This document shows, piece by piece, positions 52,731 through 60,636 of a stretch of DNA of 64,000 nt. The notes under the pieces were generated by a model that saw only the letters and a list, made by a program, of their open reading frames with translations, was not told the DNA's origin and made no database searches. Numbering within the stretch: position 1 is the stretch's first letter; the number at the start of each line of letters is the position of its first letter. Origin of the DNA: Stenotrophomonas sp. NA06056. Lineage in GTDB: Bacteria > Pseudomonadota > Gammaproteobacteria > Xanthomonadales > Xanthomonadaceae. The position numbers and the translations under genes are program-made. The DNA is taken from contig NZ_CP054931.1 in NCBI RefSeq assembly GCF_013364355.1, positions 1,860,001-1,924,000 of the forward strand, read 5' to 3'.

Positions 52731-53192
52731 ATGGTGCGGAACATGGATGGCAGGCGCTGGGATCGCAATCGCATACTGACTCTACTGGCGGCAACGCTGC
52801 TGCTGGCGGTGGTCGCCTATTGGGGCGTGACACTGTCTGCGGTGACGCCCATGGCGGCGGCCAGCGAAACCCACGCGGAGGCACCTGTACGTCCGCTGTT
52901 CGATGCGGTGGCCAGCCTGCCGCTGGTGCGGTTGCTGTCCCCTGGTGCGGTGCAGACCGAGGTGGTCGTACTGGGCGTGATGGCCGGCGACCACGCGCCG
53001 CTGGCACTGCTTTCGGTGGATGGCCGTCCTGCCGAAGCCTACGCGCCGGGCCAGCGGTTGGGACCCTGCACGGTTCTCGCCCGCATCAGTGCCACGGCGG
53101 TGGAGCTGAACCAGGCGGGGCAGTCGCGCAGCCTGGTGGTTCCCGAGCTGCCGCCGGTACCGACCGATGGCATCGTGCCGGCCGCACTGTAG
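52731..53192 (+). CDS. gspC: type II secretion protein GspC (short form)
   Basis: A 153-residue inner-membrane protein: short cytoplasmic N-terminus, one membrane segment (LTLLAATLLLAVVAYWGVTL) and a periplasmic homology-region domain (VLGVMAGDHAPLALLSVDGR, then YAPGQRLGPCTVLARI). There is no PDZ or coiled-coil C-terminus, so it ends after the domain that contacts GspD. The start is uncertain: the frame is open from ATG 52674, but a candidate -10 lies between, so I prefer 52731 (52743 also possible). The TAG stop is provided by the GTAG of a SMAG repeat. Confidence 0.82.
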   Translation: MVRNMDGRRWDRNRILTLLAATLLLAVVAYWGVTLSAVTPMAAASETHAEAPVRPLFDAVASLPLVRLLSPGAVQTEVVVLGVMAGDHAPLALLSVDGRPAEAYAPGQRLGPCTVLARISATAVELNQAGQSRSLVVPELPPVPTDGIVPAAL

Positions 53193-53249
53193 GGCCGAGC
53201 CTACGCTCGGCTGCGTCTGGAAGAACAGTCGAGCACGGGTCGACTCTAC
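53189..53249. repeat. inverted SMAG pair at the end of gspC
   Basis: GTAG-type element at 53189-53212 whose TAG is the gspC stop, and an inverted, more diverged copy at 53227-53249. It lies between the convergent gspC and the small leftward gene. Confidence 0.8.
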
Positions 53250-53292
53250 AGAATCCTGCCGAGCGATGGCCCGGCGCTACGGCCGCGCAGGC

Positions 53293-53622
53293 TCAGCGTG
53301 CCGGACGCTGCGGTATCACCGAACGACCAAAGGCATCGCCCATGCGCTGTCGCGTGCCTTCCAGGTTGTACTGCATCAGCTGGTTGCCGGGCTGCCGCAT
53401 CAGGCGCTCGGCTTCGGGGAGCGTCGGTGACTTCGCCGCTTTCGGTGGCGGCGCCAGCTTGCGTTGCAGGCAGTCCCAGGCCGGAATCCGCTCGCCGTTG
53501 ACCTGCACTTCAATGCAGGGCGCTGCATCTTCCTGCTTCTTCGCCTCGTCGGCGCGAACCGATGGCAGCAGCAGGGCAAGGGCGAGGGAAGCGCGCAGGC
53601 CCATCATCAACGATTCACGCAT
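53293..53622 (-). CDS. small periplasmic protein with a cysteine pair, unknown function
   Basis: A 109-residue protein with a signal peptide (MRESLMMGLRASLALALLLP, cleavage near VRA). The mature part contains two cysteines 14 apart, starting CIEVQVNGERIPAWDC, and an Arg/Gln-rich end. ATG 53622 has AGGAG seven bases upstream, so this is a real gene even though the same frame stays open into tpsB on the other strand. It is divergent from tpsB, across a region with a candidate Pho box. I do not recognise the family. A role in folding or export of the TPS or T2SS proteins is only suggested by position. Confidence 0.72.
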   Translation of the reverse strand: MRESLMMGLRASLALALLLPSVRADEAKKQEDAAPCIEVQVNGERIPAWDCLQRKLAPPPKAAKSPTLPEAERLMRQPGNQLMQYNLEGTRQRMGDAFGRSVIPQRPAR

Positions 53623-53720
53623 CCCGAATCTCCTGCAGCAAGCGATGTTCTGCAATGAAGACGTGTGGCGAAGGCAGGGTCCGCCTGCGGGTGTTGCGGC
53701 GCTGTCAAAAGATGACAGTG

Positions 53721-53738
53721 CTGTCACAAAACTGTTGG
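53721..53738 (+). promoter_or_regulatory. candidate Pho box upstream of tpsB
   Basis: CTGTCAC-AAAA-CTGTTGG matches the PhoB direct-repeat pattern (CTGTCAT-N4-CTGTCAT) at 10 of 14 positions. A further CTGTCA at 53702 forms a small inverted repeat with TGACAG at 53713-53718. It lies 77 bases before ATG 53815 and about 100 bases before the divergent small gene. P. aeruginosa's equivalent locus responds to phosphate starvation, so the site is plausible. Confidence 0.5.
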
Positions 53739-53814
53739 CGGCTTTGACGCGACGTACACGTCCTGTTGATAGACCCACGCGCCGCTCCCTGGCCACTCCC
53801 TTCGATACGCCGCG

Positions 53815-55446
53815 ATGCCTTCGATGAACCCTGTTCCGTGCCGAGCCGTCCGCCTTCCGCTGCGCCTGCATCCGTTGATGCTGGCCCTGGCAGCGCTGCC
53901 GCTGCCGCTGTTCGCGCAGGAGGCAGCGCCTGCGCCCAGCGTGAACATCAATGAATACATCGTGCGTGGCAACACCGTGCTCGATCCACGCGACATTGAA
54001 CGCGCGGTGGAGCCGTTCCTCGGCCCGGGCAAGACCCTGGCCGATGTCGAGAAGGCGCGCGATGCGGTTCACGCGCTGTACCAGCAGGCCGGCTACCAGT
54101 CGGTCTATGTCGAGCTTCCCGAGCAGCAGGTCAGTGGCGGCGTGGTGCTGCTGAAGGTGCAGCAGACGCCGATCGGCCAGCTGCGGGTCGTGGGCACGAA
54201 GCATGAATCGCCCGAACGCATCCGCGATCGCGTACCGGCACTGGCCGAGGGCAAGGTGCCCGACTTCGACCAGGCACAGAAGGAACTGACTGCGCTGAAC
54301 GAAGGGGGCCGCCGCCAGGTGATGCCGCTGGTGCGCGAGGGCCAGGTGCCGGGCACCATGGATGTGGATCTGCAGGTGGAAGAGAAATCGCCCTGGCGGG
54401 CCAGTGCGGCGCTCAACAACGACCACAGCGCCGATACCGAGAAGCTGCGGCTGAGTGCATCGCTGGCCCATGACAACCTGTGGCGGCGTGGGCACAGCGC
54501 GAGCATCGGCGTGTTCATCGCGCCGGAAGACATGGACCAGGCAAAGGTGTTCTCTGCCTCCTACACGGTGCCCTTCGAGGGCACGCCGTGGAGCCTGGAG
54601 GCCTCGGGCTACAAATCCGACAGCCGCGTACTCAATGCTGGTGGTCAAGGCGGTGCAGGCACGGGTACCGGCACCAATGTGATCGGTAACGGTCATTCGA
54701 TCGGCCTCAAGCTCAACTACCGCCTGCCCGGCAGCGGTGCCTGGTGGCGACAGCTCAGCCTCGGCGTGGACTTCAAGGACACCGAAGAAGACACGCAGAT
54801 GGGCAAGGACAGCCTGAAAACGCCACTGAAGTATGCGCCGATCACGCTGGCCTTCGTCGGCGTGCGCCAGGGCGAGAGCGATCAGCTGAGCATCAACACC
54901 CAGCTGGTGGCTGGCACCCGCCGCCTGTTCGGCTACGGCAGCGACGCCATTGCCTTCGACCAGAAGCGCTACTGGGCCGACCCGAGTTTCGTGGCCTTCA
55001 AGGCCGATGTGGCCAACACCCACACCTTCGGCAGCGACTGGCAGTGGTACGCACGCGGCTCGCTGCAGGTCACCGATGCGCCCCTGGTGTCGGCCGAGCA
55101 GTTCGCCGCCGGTGGCATGTACACCGTGCGTGGCTACCTGTCGGCCGAGGCGATCGGCGACTACGGCGGACTGGCCAACCTCGAATGGCGCACCCCGGCG
55201 TGGTCGCTGTGGAGCGGTACCGACCTGCGCCTGTACAGCTTCGCGGACGCGGCCTACCTGCGCCTGCGCCAGCCGCTGCCGGAACAGCGCGACAAGTACA
55301 ACCTGGCCTCGGTCGGGCTGGGCGCGCAACTGCGCCTGGGCGAACACCTGCAGCTGCGCCTGGACTACGCCTGGCCCTACGCCGACGGCCCGGTCACGCG
55401 CAAGGACGACCCGCGCCTGCATTTCAACATCAGCACCAGCTACTGA
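53815..55446 (+). CDS. two-partner-secretion outer-membrane transporter TpsB (PdtB-like)
   Basis: A 543-residue Omp85-superfamily transporter. After a signal peptide (LMLALAALPLPLFAQ) come two POTRA domains (YIVRGNTVLDPRDIERAVEP; PIGQLRVVGTKHESPERIRD) and a 16-strand barrel. The conserved L6-loop motif appears in GGMYTVRGYLSAE, and the last residue is the aromatic Tyr. It should thread the TpsA protein encoded upstream through the outer membrane. ATG 53824 is an alternative start. It leads a rightward unit of exbB, exbD, tonB and porin. Confidence 0.93.
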   Translation: MPSMNPVPCRAVRLPLRLHPLMLALAALPLPLFAQEAAPAPSVNINEYIVRGNTVLDPRDIERAVEPFLGPGKTLADVEKARDAVHALYQQAGYQSVYVELPEQQVSGGVVLLKVQQTPIGQLRVVGTKHESPERIRDRVPALAEGKVPDFDQAQKELTALNEGGRRQVMPLVREGQVPGTMDVDLQVEEKSPWRASAALNNDHSADTEKLRLSASLAHDNLWRRGHSASIGVFIAPEDMDQAKVFSASYTVPFEGTPWSLEASGYKSDSRVLNAGGQGGAGTGTGTNVIGNGHSIGLKLNYRLPGSGAWWRQLSLGVDFKDTEEDTQMGKDSLKTPLKYAPITLAFVGVRQGESDQLSINTQLVAGTRRLFGYGSDAIAFDQKRYWADPSFVAFKADVANTHTFGSDWQWYARGSLQVTDAPLVSAEQFAAGGMYTVRGYLSAEAIGDYGGLANLEWRTPAWSLWSGTDLRLYSFADAAYLRLRQPLPEQRDKYNLASVGLGAQLRLGEHLQLRLDYAWPYADGPVTRKDDPRLHFNISTSY

Positions 55447-55483
55447 CCCTTCCCTTGAGATGCGTTCTCCGGAGACCCTTTGC

Positions 55484-57268
55484 ATGGACCGTCTGCTTTC
55501 CCGAATGTTGCTGCTGCTGGTTGCGCTGATCGCGCTGCCCGCCGCCGCGGCCGATGCCAACTGGTGGCAGGCCGAATGGAAGTACCGCAAGCCGATCACC
55601 GTCGACGCCGGCCCACAGGGTGCGGGGTTGGCCGGTAACCCCGGGCGTACACCGCTGCTGCTGCGCCTGCATACCGGCAACTTCGGTTTTGATGGCACCC
55701 AGGAGGGCGGCAATGACCTGCGCTTCGTTTCTGCTGACGGACGCACCGTGCTGGCCCATCAGATCGAACAGTTCGACCCGAACCTGGGCCTGGCCCTGGT
55801 CTGGGTGGACGTGCCGGCACTGACCGCCAGCGCGCCGCAGACAATCTGGATGTACTACGGCAACCCAAAGGCACCGGCCAGCGGCAATGGCCAGCAGGTG
55901 TTCGATCCGGACTACACGCTGGTCTACCACTTTGCCGAAGCCAATGCGCCGGCGCGTGATACCACGGCCTACGGCAACACGGCCGGCGCGGTTGTGACCG
56001 CAGCGGAAAGCACGGTGATCGGGCGTGGCGTGCAGCTCGGGACCGGCCCCCTGCCGCTGCCGGCCAGCGCTTCGCTGGCACAGGAAGCGGGCGCGCCGCT
56101 CACCGTTTCGGCCTGGATCAAGCCGGGCGCGCTGACCACCGCGCAGGCGATCTATGCCCGGCGTGATGGCAGTGCCGAGCTGGTGGTGGGTATCGACAAC
56201 CGTGTGCCGTTCGTGCAGCTCAACGGCCAGCGCAGTACGCCGGCACAGCCAATTCCGGAAGGACAGTGGGCGCATCTTGCGCTTACCGCCGAGAAGGGTT
56301 CGTTGCAGCTGTACCTGAACGGTCGCGTGGTGGCCCAGCTCAGTGGTGAACTGCCGGCACTGACGACCGCAGCGGTGGTGGGTGCCGACGCACCGGGTGC
56401 GACGCAGCCGCTGGCCAACTTCGATGGCGCGCTGGATGAACTGCGGGTCTCACGCGTCGCGCGCCCGGCGGCACTGCTGTTGGCCGATGCCACCGCGCAG
56501 GGCGCCGACTCGCGCCTGATCAGCTACGGTGCCGACGAGCAATCGGCGGGGCAGAGCCACTTCGCCTTCATCCTCAAGGCGATGCCATTCGACGCCTGGG
56601 TGGTGGTCGCCATCCTTGGCCTGATGATGCTGCTGTCGTGGGCGATCATGATCGCCAAGGGGCGCCACTTCGGTCGAACCAGCAAGGCCAATGCAGTGTT
56701 CACCGAGAGCTTCAGCAAGCTTTCCGGCGTGCCGCTGCGCACCTTGTCCGAGATGAACCAGCAGGGGAAGGTGCCGACGGCGATGCACGACGGTTCGCTG
56801 TGGCGCATCTACCAGGTCGCCATCGATGAAATGCAGCAGCGCCATCAGCGCGACGGCAACTCCGGCTACCTGAGCGCGGCCACCATCGCGGCCATTCGCG
56901 CGTCGATGGACGCGGTGATGGTGCGCGAACAGGAGGCGATGGCGCGGCGCATGAACTGGCTGTCGACCACCATCGAGGGCGCACCGTATGTCGGCCTCTT
57001 CGGCACCGTGATCGGCATCATGCTGGTGTTCGTGGTGGCGGCGATGGCCGGTGCGGTGGACATCAACTCGGTGGCCCCGGGCATGGCGGCAGCGCTGCTG
57101 TGTACGGCAGCCGGCCTGGGCGTCGCGATTCCGGCGCTGTTCGGCTACAACTGGCTGGGCGCACGCGCCGAAGCGATCGGTGCCGACATGGCGGTGTTCA
57201 TCGACGAGTTCGCCGCCCGCCTGGCCGAAGAGCAGGACGGGCGCGGCCCGGCCGCGGTCCAGGGCTGA
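55484..57268 (+). CDS. exbB: ExbB/TolQ-type proton channel fused to DUF2341 and LamG-like domains
   Basis: A 594-residue fusion. A signal peptide (MLLLLVALIALPAAAADA) is followed by a DUF2341-like domain (residues about 30-130, with WVDVPAL and QTIWMYYGNPKA), then a LamG/ConA-like jelly-roll (about 145-330, with PLTVSAWIKPGAL, GQWAHLALTAEKGSLQLYLN and FDGALDELRVSRVA). From about residue 366 it is ExbB: membrane segment AWVVVAILGLMMLLSWAIMI, then GLFGTVIGIMLVFVVAAMAG and AALLCTAAGLGVAIPALFGY. The channel would have a large periplasmic, possibly glycan-binding, head. ATG 55484 has GGAG at 55471-55474; ATG 55460 is possible. Confidence 0.9.
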   Translation: MDRLLSRMLLLLVALIALPAAAADANWWQAEWKYRKPITVDAGPQGAGLAGNPGRTPLLLRLHTGNFGFDGTQEGGNDLRFVSADGRTVLAHQIEQFDPNLGLALVWVDVPALTASAPQTIWMYYGNPKAPASGNGQQVFDPDYTLVYHFAEANAPARDTTAYGNTAGAVVTAAESTVIGRGVQLGTGPLPLPASASLAQEAGAPLTVSAWIKPGALTTAQAIYARRDGSAELVVGIDNRVPFVQLNGQRSTPAQPIPEGQWAHLALTAEKGSLQLYLNGRVVAQLSGELPALTTAAVVGADAPGATQPLANFDGALDELRVSRVARPAALLLADATAQGADSRLISYGADEQSAGQSHFAFILKAMPFDAWVVVAILGLMMLLSWAIMIAKGRHFGRTSKANAVFTESFSKLSGVPLRTLSEMNQQGKVPTAMHDGSLWRIYQVAIDEMQQRHQRDGNSGYLSAATIAAIRASMDAVMVREQEAMARRMNWLSTTIEGAPYVGLFGTVIGIMLVFVVAAMAGAVDINSVAPGMAAALLCTAAGLGVAIPALFGYNWLGARAEAIGADMAVFIDEFAARLAEEQDGRGPAAVQG

Positions 57269-57277
57269 GGGTCGGCC

Positions 57278-57691
57278 ATGGCCTACAAGGCGAAGTTCGG
57301 CATCAAGAAGCGCGAGAAGGGCATCAATGTGACGCCCTTCGTCGACGTGCTGCTGGTGGTGCTGGTGATCTTCATTCTTACCAGCAACGCCTCCATTCCC
57401 GGCATCGAGGTCAACCTGCCGAAGGCCAGCAACAGCACCGCACTGGAGAAGCCCAAGACCAAGGCCATCACCATCGACCCCAGCGGCCAGGTGTTCCTGG
57501 ATGCCTACCCGGTGACGATGGCCGAGCTGGAAGACCGCCTGCGTACCGAACGTGCGACCTCACCGGATTTCCCGGTGATCGTGCGAGGTGACGCGCAGGT
57601 GCAGTACGCCCGCGTGGTCGAGGTGCTGGACCTGCTGCGGCGGCTGGAGCTGGCCCAGGTCGGCCTCGTTACCGGCAAGGCGCAGGGCTGA
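57278..57691 (+). CDS. exbD: ExbD proton-channel subunit
   Basis: A 137-residue bitopic protein: KREKGINVTPFVDVLLVVLV carries the membrane Asp that conducts protons, and the periplasmic domain has PVIVRGDAQVQYARVVEVLD. It pairs with the ExbB fusion nine bases upstream. Confidence 0.94.
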   Translation: MAYKAKFGIKKREKGINVTPFVDVLLVVLVIFILTSNASIPGIEVNLPKASNSTALEKPKTKAITIDPSGQVFLDAYPVTMAELEDRLRTERATSPDFPVIVRGDAQVQYARVVEVLDLLRRLELAQVGLVTGKAQG

Positions 57692-57694
57692 AGC

Positions 57695-58393
57695 ATGGCC
57701 GGTCATCGACCACCCCTGCAGGAGCCGGGTACGCGCGGACGCCAGCTGCTGGTGACGATCGCGCTGGTGCTGGCGGCGCTGCTGGTACTGGGTATCGCCG
57801 TGTGGTGGCTGCTGTTCAAGGACACCGCCAGCACCCGCCGACCGGTGGTACAGCCGCCGATGCTGGCGTTGCCACCACCCCCGCCACCCCCGCCGCCACC
57901 GGAAAAGCCGCCCGAGCCGGAGACGCCGCCGGAAGAGACCGTGCCTGAGCCGGAACCGCTGGACCAGCCAACACCGGCGGAGGAACCAACACCGACGCCG
58001 GACAACGCCGACCCGGTAACCATGGACGCCGATGCGCAGGCCGGTGGGGACAACTTCGGCATCCAGTCGGGCAGCGGTGGTGGCGCGTCCGGTGTGGGCC
58101 GTGGCGGTGCCGACAATGCCAGCTATGGCCGCTACCTGGGCTATCTGATGCAGCAGGCGATTTCGCGCGATGCGCGGGTCAAGCGCCTGGCATTCCAGCT
58201 GCAGGTGAATGTGTGGTTGGCGCCGGACGGCCGGCTGGAGAAGGTCGAGCTGGTGCGTGGCAGCGGCAACGAGGAGGCCGATGTGGCCGTGCTCGAAGCG
58301 CTGCGGCAGATCGGCAAAGTCGACCAGATGCCACCGGCGTCGCTGGATTTCCCCGCGCGCGTGCTGATCCAGGGGCGTCGCCCCGGCGCCTGA
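57695..58393 (+). CDS. tonB: TonB-like energy transducer
   Basis: A 232-residue protein with an N-terminal membrane anchor (residues about 18-41), a proline/glutamate-rich spacer (about 50-105, including ten consecutive prolines) and a C-terminal TonB fold (LAFQLQVNVWLAPDGRLEKV, then VLEALRQIGKVDQMPP). It completes an ExbB-ExbD-TonB set. The only receptor-like partners in the island are the STN protein at 23994 and the porin, since no TonB-dependent barrel is encoded here. The Gly-rich linker near residues 115-135 is unusual. Confidence 0.87.
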   Translation: MAGHRPPLQEPGTRGRQLLVTIALVLAALLVLGIAVWWLLFKDTASTRRPVVQPPMLALPPPPPPPPPPEKPPEPETPPEETVPEPEPLDQPTPAEEPTPTPDNADPVTMDADAQAGGDNFGIQSGSGGGASGVGRGGADNASYGRYLGYLMQQAISRDARVKRLAFQLQVNVWLAPDGRLEKVELVRGSGNEEADVAVLEALRQIGKVDQMPPASLDFPARVLIQGRRPGA

Positions 58394-58396
58394 CCG

Positions 58397-60175
58397 ATGA
58401 CTTCCGTGATTTCCCTCTTTTCGATGAGAACCGTGATGAACGACCACGACCGCGCTCGAACCGCATCCCGCCGCCCGCGGCCTGCCCGACGGGCGCTGCT
58501 GTGCTGCGCCGTACTGCTCAGCCTGACCGTGCCGGCCACTGTGATGGCTGCCGAAACCACCATGGTCAAGCTCATCAAGGGCCTGATTGCCAGTGGCGCA
58601 CTGAAGCCCGAAGACGGCCAGGCTCTGCTGGTTCAGGCCGAAGCAGAGGCGGCGGTTGCGCAACACGGCACCGCGGGCGGCACAGCCAGCAGCGGCGGTG
58701 TGGCGCTGGAGGCGGGCGACGTGCGTGTGCCCTACGTGCCGCAGAGCGTGCGCGACGGCATTCGTGACGAAGTGCGCCAGGACGTGATGGCGCAGGCCAA
58801 GTCCGAGGGCTGGGCGGCACCGAACGAAGTGGCGGAATGGACCAAACGCATCAAGGTCACCGGCGACATGCGTGTGCGCAGCGAATCGCGCTTCTACTCC
58901 GAGCGCAACAGCGACATCGAAACCAACTGGGCCTCGGTGAACTCAGGCAGCGGCTTCGATACCAACAACAACACCAACCTGCAGCTGCCGCCGCTGCTCA
59001 ACACCCGCCAGGACCGCCGCAACCTGTGGCGTATCCGTGCACGGCTGGGCATCGAAGCGATGATCGGCGAGCACACCACTGCGGGCGTGCGCTTGGCCAG
59101 CGGCAGCAGCAACGGGCCGGTGTCCACCACCGAGCAGCTTGGCGGCGGCCTGGGCAAGAAGGACGTGTGGCTGGACCAGGCATGGCTGGCCTACAGCCCG
59201 GCCGACTGGGTGACGGTGCGCGGCGGACGCTTCGGCAATCCGTTCTGGACCAGCGACACGCTGTTCTCCAACGACCTGAACTTCGACGGCTTGGCCGCAA
59301 ATCTCAGCTACGACATCGCCGACGACATCGGCCTGTTCGGCACTCTGGCGGTGGTCCCGTTGGAGTACACCTCCGACAGCGCTCCCAGCCAGAGCCGGGT
59401 GAAGACGCCCAACGAGAACAAGTGGCTGTCCGGTGCACAGGTGGGGGTGAATTGGCGCTTCAACGATGACAACAGCCTGCGTGCGGCACTGGGCTACTAC
59501 GATTTCAAGAACATCAGCGGCCGCCTGTCGTCGCCGTGCGCGCTGTACGCAGGTGAGGTCGCTTGCGATACCGACTGGTCGCGGCCGGCGTTCATGCAGA
59601 AGGGCAACACCCTGATGCTGATCCGCGACATCGCCCGCAATCCGCTGGATCCGGCCAACACGCCCACGCCGCAGTACGTGGGCCTGGCCTCGGCGTTCCG
59701 CCTGGCGACCTTCAACCTGCGCTGGGATACACAGCTTGCGCAGGACATCGGCATGCGCCTGGATGCGGACTACATCCGCAACCTGGCCTATGACAAGCAG
59801 GCCATGTTCGCCAGGGCCAACAACGGCATCGTCAACAACTACGGTGCCGGTGGCAGCGCCAGCATCGATACCTTCCGCAGCGGCGACACCGCCTGGATGC
59901 TGCAGGCCACCTTCGGTGCCACCGAGCTGAAGGAGAAGGGCCAGTGGCAGGCCCTGCTGGGCTACAAGCGGATCGAGGCCGATGCACTGCCCGATGCCTA
60001 CAACGATCCGAACTTCCACCTGGGTGGTACCAATGCGCGCGGTTACTACGTGGGCGGCGCCTATGCGCTGGATGCACGCAGCTGGATCAGCGGCAAGTGG
60101 ATGGCGGCCAAGGAAGTGTCGGGCCCGCCGTTGTCGATCGACGTGTTCCAGCTGGAGTTCAATACCGGTTTCTGA
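58397..60175 (+). CDS. putative outer-membrane porin
   Basis: A 592-residue protein. The signal peptide is late (RRALLCCAVLLSLTVPATVM, cleavage after AMAA or nearby). A short helical region (MVKLIKGLIASGALKPEDGQ, about residues 55-100) precedes a beta-barrel rich in Tyr, Trp and Gly that ends in Phe (FNTGF). It looks like the putative porin family (Porin_5-like) with a short periplasmic helix. It is the last gene of the tpsB-exbB-exbD-tonB run; a role in uptake of a substrate released by the secreted proteins is inferred. The start could be ATG 58424 or 58436 instead. Confidence 0.82.
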   Translation: MTSVISLFSMRTVMNDHDRARTASRRPRPARRALLCCAVLLSLTVPATVMAAETTMVKLIKGLIASGALKPEDGQALLVQAEAEAAVAQHGTAGGTASSGGVALEAGDVRVPYVPQSVRDGIRDEVRQDVMAQAKSEGWAAPNEVAEWTKRIKVTGDMRVRSESRFYSERNSDIETNWASVNSGSGFDTNNNTNLQLPPLLNTRQDRRNLWRIRARLGIEAMIGEHTTAGVRLASGSSNGPVSTTEQLGGGLGKKDVWLDQAWLAYSPADWVTVRGGRFGNPFWTSDTLFSNDLNFDGLAANLSYDIADDIGLFGTLAVVPLEYTSDSAPSQSRVKTPNENKWLSGAQVGVNWRFNDDNSLRAALGYYDFKNISGRLSSPCALYAGEVACDTDWSRPAFMQKGNTLMLIRDIARNPLDPANTPTPQYVGLASAFRLATFNLRWDTQLAQDIGMRLDADYIRNLAYDKQAMFARANNGIVNNYGAGGSASIDTFRSGDTAWMLQATFGATELKEKGQWQALLGYKRIEADALPDAYNDPNFHLGGTNARGYYVGGAYALDARSWISGKWMAAKEVSGPPLSIDVFQLEFNTGF

Positions 60176-60248
60176 TCGGACAGCGTGATCGCAGTCACAG
60201 CATGCGTGGCGGAGGCGCGGCGACGCGCCCGTCTAAGGAAAGGAGACC

Positions 60249-60602
60249 ATGCGTTGCACACAGGAGGAGTGGATGAGCCGTCGCAAGCTGTTCGAGAGTT
60301 CCGAGCCCACTGCACAGGCACTGGGCATCGGGCCGGCCTATGTGTCGGTGGAGGGGCTGCGCCAGCACCTGGCCGAGTTCCTGCTGTATGCAGGGCGACC
60401 GGTGGTCATCATGCGCGGGCGCAGCGAGGTTGGCTATTTCCTGCCGGCACGCTGCTGGCGCCAGCGTGAGGATGACCCGCTGGCTGCCGCCGCGGCCGAT
60501 CAGCTGCTCGATGCCGCCGGCTTCCAGGCTGACGACATCCAGCAGGTCGAACAGGAGTTCAACGCAATGCGCCAGCGCACCGTGCTGCATTCACGGCGGT
60601 AA
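60249..60602 (+). CDS. Phd/YefM-like small protein, third copy in the island
   Basis: A 117-residue protein with ribosome site AAGGAGA. Residues about 32-70 (YVSVEGLRQHLAEFLLYAG, PVVIMRGRSEVGYFLPARCW) follow the same pattern as the N-termini of the proteins at 26330 and 27002: strand, helix with LR-x2-L, then two strands ending in Trp. It lacks the transposase-like middle of those two. No toxin gene is adjacent. Together the three copies bracket the T2SS-TPS island. Confidence 0.72.
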   Translation: MRCTQEEWMSRRKLFESSEPTAQALGIGPAYVSVEGLRQHLAEFLLYAGRPVVIMRGRSEVGYFLPARCWRQREDDPLAAAAADQLLDAAGFQADDIQQVEQEFNAMRQRTVLHSRR

Positions 60603-60610
60603 GGGGGCAG

Positions 60611-60633
60611 TAGATCCACGCCATGCGTGGATT
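60611..60633 (+). repeat. SMAG (GTAG-type) REP element
   Basis: GTAG + ATCCACGC-CAT-GCGTGGAT, identical to the element at 3628. It lies between the convergent Phd-like and OsmC-like genes. Confidence 0.85.
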
Positions 60634-60636
60634 TCC

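Noticed and set aside
53623..55746. Long upstream extension of the small leftward gene, antisense to tpsB
   Set aside because: Only the last 109 codons have a signal peptide and ribosome site; the remainder is a shadow of tpsB.
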